A DNA stretch of 64,000 bases, from the NCBI RefSeq assembly GCF_001044255.1, contig NZ_JYNX01000019.1:121893-185892 (forward strand). The letters run 5' to 3'. Of the stretch, positions 62,268 to 64,000 are shown piece after piece (the stretch's first letter is position 1; the number at the start of each line of letters is the position of its first letter). The notes below the pieces were generated by a model. That model ran no database searches. It had not been told where the DNA came from and saw only the letters and a list, made by a program, of their open reading frames with translations. This DNA is from Mycolicibacterium chubuense. Lineage in GTDB: Bacteria; Actinomycetota; Actinomycetes; Mycobacteriales; Mycobacteriaceae. A program made the position numbers and the translations under genes.

Positions 62268-63794
62268 TCAGAGAAGTTGGGGTATCCGGTCGGGGACGGT
62301 GAACGTTGCGCCGGTCTGCACCGGGGCGCCCGGCCGCGACACGTACGGCACGGTGCGGAAGTCGGCCCGCAGTTCGTCGGGCGTGACGTGGGCGCGGATA
62401 TAGCCTCGGCGGTTGCTGAAGTACCGGATGTGCGGGTTGTCGGGCAGGATCGCGTCGACGTCGGAGCGGGTGTCGGAGCCGTCGCCGCCCGACGTGATCG
62501 ATGTCGTCACCAATTCCGTTGCGGCCCTGCGCGACAACGGATCACCTGTACGCTCGCGCACCTCGGCGGCCCAGTGTGCGTGCACATCGCCGGTGAGGAC
62601 GACCGCGTTGCGCACCGGCGAGTTCAGCATCCCGGCCACGACGCGGTCGCGGTTGGCGACATAGCCGTCCCACGCGTCGGGATTGATGCCAGTGCCTAGG
62701 CCCGCCACCAGATCGAGCTGCGAGAAGAACACCTGCTGCCCGAGGACGTCCCACCGCGCCCGGGACTGCTGAAAACCGTTGAGCAGCCACTGTTCCTGCA
62801 TCGGCCCGGTGAGCGAACGGAGGACGTCGAACCGCTCGGGGCAGTCGCTGCGGTACACATCGCCGCAGGCCCGGTCGGTACGATACTGCCGGGTGTCGAG
62901 CATGTGGAAGGTGGCCAGCGCACCCCAGTCGACGCGGCGGAAGAGCTGCATGTCGATGCCCCGCGGTCGCGCCGCCGACCGCAGCGGCATGTTCTCCCAG
63001 TACGCCTGCAGCGCCGCGGCCCGGCGCGCCGGGAAGTCGGATTGCGGTTGCTTGGGCGTACGGTCGGCCCAGTTGTCCGAGACCTCGTGGTCGTCGAAGA
63101 CGACCAGCCACGGGGCGGCGGCGTGCGCAGCCTGCAGATCGGCATCGCTCTTGTACTGGGCGTAGCGCCGCCGGTAGTCCGCCAACGCGACGGCCTCGGG
63201 GCCGACATGCCGGCGCACCGCACCCGGTCGCGTGGCGTACTCATAGGAGTAATCCCCCAGGTGTACAACGAGATCCGGCGCGTCCTCGGCCAAACGCCGA
63301 TACGCCGTGAACCAGCCGTGCTCGAAGTTCGAGCAGGACGCCACGCACATCGTCAGCGCCGCCATCGACTCCGGTGCGGGCGCGGTGCGGGTGCGCCCGG
63401 GCGGCGACAGGAAACCCGCGGCGCGGAAGCGGTAGAAGTACTCGGCGCCGGGCCGCAGGCCCGTCAGTTCGACGTGCACACTGTGCGCGGACTCCGGGAC
63501 CGCGTCGACGACGCCGCGCCGCTCCACGCGGGCGAAGCGCTCGTCAGTCGCGACCTCCCACTCGACGGCCACGGGGCGGGCCGGCACGCCGCCGAGCCCG
63601 TCGTCGGCCAGCGGGTCGGGCGCGAGTCGCGTCCACAACACCACGCCGTCGGGAGCCGGCTCACCCGAGGCCACCCCGAGGGTGAACGGATCAACCCGGA
63701 CAGGGCCGCGGGGGAGGTCCGTGGTGAAACCGACCAGGGGAAGGATCGAGACTCCGAAGGCACCCTTGAGAACCGCACGGCGCGATACCGACAC
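62268..63794 (-). CDS. phoD: PhoD-type alkaline phosphatase, Tat-exported
   Basis: This 508-residue protein starts MSVSRRAVLKGAFGVSILPL, a twin-arginine signal. It is followed by an N-terminal beta domain (FTLGVASGEPAPDGVVLWTRL) and the metal core: VASCSNFEHGWF (Cys and Asn ligands), VVHLGDYSYEYA, FDDHEVSDNWAD, VVLTGDVHAHWAAEV. This matches PhoD of Bacillus and mycobacteria, which hydrolyses phosphodiesters and monoesters with Fe and Ca. It probably serves phosphate scavenging. No pho-box was recognised upstream. The putative IS begins 136 bp upstream of its start. Confidence 0.93.
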   Translation of the reverse strand: MSVSRRAVLKGAFGVSILPLVGFTTDLPRGPVRVDPFTLGVASGEPAPDGVVLWTRLAPDPLADDGLGGVPARPVAVEWEVATDERFARVERRGVVDAVPESAHSVHVELTGLRPGAEYFYRFRAAGFLSPPGRTRTAPAPESMAALTMCVASCSNFEHGWFTAYRRLAEDAPDLVVHLGDYSYEYATRPGAVRRHVGPEAVALADYRRRYAQYKSDADLQAAHAAAPWLVVFDDHEVSDNWADRTPKQPQSDFPARRAAALQAYWENMPLRSAARPRGIDMQLFRRVDWGALATFHMLDTRQYRTDRACGDVYRSDCPERFDVLRSLTGPMQEQWLLNGFQQSRARWDVLGQQVFFSQLDLVAGLGTGINPDAWDGYVANRDRVVAGMLNSPVRNAVVLTGDVHAHWAAEVRERTGDPLSRRAATELVTTSITSGGDGSDTRSDVDAILPDNPHIRYFSNRRGYIRAHVTPDELRADFRTVPYVSRPGAPVQTGATFTVPDRIPQLL

Positions 63795-63872
63795 GGCGAA
63801 GTGTCAGATGACGACCTTGCCGACCGGTGACGCGGAAGCGTCCAGCGTCCCTCCACGCGCCGAACTTGCTTG

Positions 63873-63889
63873 CCGGAACAGCATTCCGG
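63873..63889. repeat. 17-bp palindrome, copy 2
   Basis: CCGGAAC-AGC-ATTCCGG differs from the 62.2-kb copy at one base (one A-C mismatch in the stem). It lies 79 bp upstream of phoD, within the promoter region and close to the edge of the putative insertion sequence. Confidence 0.6.
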
Positions 63890-63930
63890 GCTGTAGATCG
63901 CGCCTCAAAGTCAAGTGGTCATGACAACGG

Positions 63931-64000
63931 TTAGGCCGCTTGGTTAATGAGGGCGGCCATGCGTTGGGCTGGTGTGTCGAGGTCGAGGGTGGGGCGGGGT
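63931..64000 (-). CDS. IS30-type transposase, C-terminal fragment at window edge
   Basis: The 3' end of a minus-strand gene extends beyond the right edge. The 22 visible residues, RPTLDLDTPAQRMAALI plus NQAA, resemble the C-terminus of actinobacterial IS30-family transposases, where RPRKTLxxxTPAExxxxLL is the usual pattern. The element's left inverted repeat should fall within 63890-63930 but cannot be defined without the other end. Confidence 0.55.
   Translation of the reverse strand, partial: PRPTLDLDTPAQRMAALINQAA

Overview
The window reads as chromosomal DNA of a fast-growing mycobacterium (Mycolicibacterium-like). Most of it is very GC-rich. It carries a wax-ester/diacylglycerol acyltransferase, a mycothiol-dependent isomerase-family protein, a PASTA-bearing class A penicillin-binding protein, DesA3-type acyl desaturases, a fatty-acyl-AMP ligase, GAF-ANTAR regulators, a F420-type DUF385 protein, a DUF6131 peptide and three receptor Ser/Thr kinases. 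These are typical of Mycobacteriaceae. No rRNA, tRNA or CRISPR array was recognised.

Region 1 (1-11.1 kb, minus strand) is an accessory block with visibly lower GC. It holds a 1108-residue protein of unknown family, a 1658-residue DEAH helicase with zinc clusters and a DUF1998 end (4-nt start/stop overlap with the first), and an SNF2-type helicase that runs off the left edge. The architecture recalls anti-phage helicase systems (Druantia, DISARM) without matching a complete described operon. It is the best candidate here for an undescribed system. A 739-bp gene-poor spacer separates it from core-like DNA.

Region 2 (11.8-26.3 kb) holds a kelch-repeat Ser/Thr kinase that meets an FHA-HTH protein tail to tail, a secreted repeat protein, a membrane/SPFH/beta-lactamase-like operon, two oxidoreductases, a DUF2236 protein, a PonA2/PonA3-type PBP, and a 73-residue peptide coupled to a carboxyethylornithine-synthase-like enzyme.

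Region 3 (26.3-36.9 kb) holds a compact five-gene operon (GT4 glycosyltransferase, alpha/alpha-barrel-like protein, GH130-like enzyme, HPF-like protein, acyl desaturase) behind a LuxR-type regulator. The regulator faces a DUF6131 gene across a pair of CCCCTNAGGG palindromes. Two tandem paralogous FVDDP-domain genes, an MFS carrier and a second kinase follow.

Region 4 (37-53.8 kb) holds a WS/DGAT, a DsbA-like/mycothiol-isomerase pair, a DUF559 protein, a large secreted alpha/beta hydrolase, a FAAL, three consecutive GAF-ANTAR regulators, a second GT4-desaturase pair paralogous to region 3, two DUF5994 genes around a cold-shock gene, and a P450 operon with two small leader genes.

Region 5 (53.8-64 kb) holds a kinase fused to a periplasmic amino-acid-binding domain, an HxlR-SCP2 regulator, a complete D-glucarate to 2-oxoglutarate pathway with a LysR gene, a Tat-exported PhoD, and the start of what looks like an IS30-type element.

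A family of about 63-bp imperfect palindromes (16.0, 17.3, 39.9 and 40.8 kb) sits at the 3' ends of minus-strand genes. In one case the repeat has become part of the reading frame.
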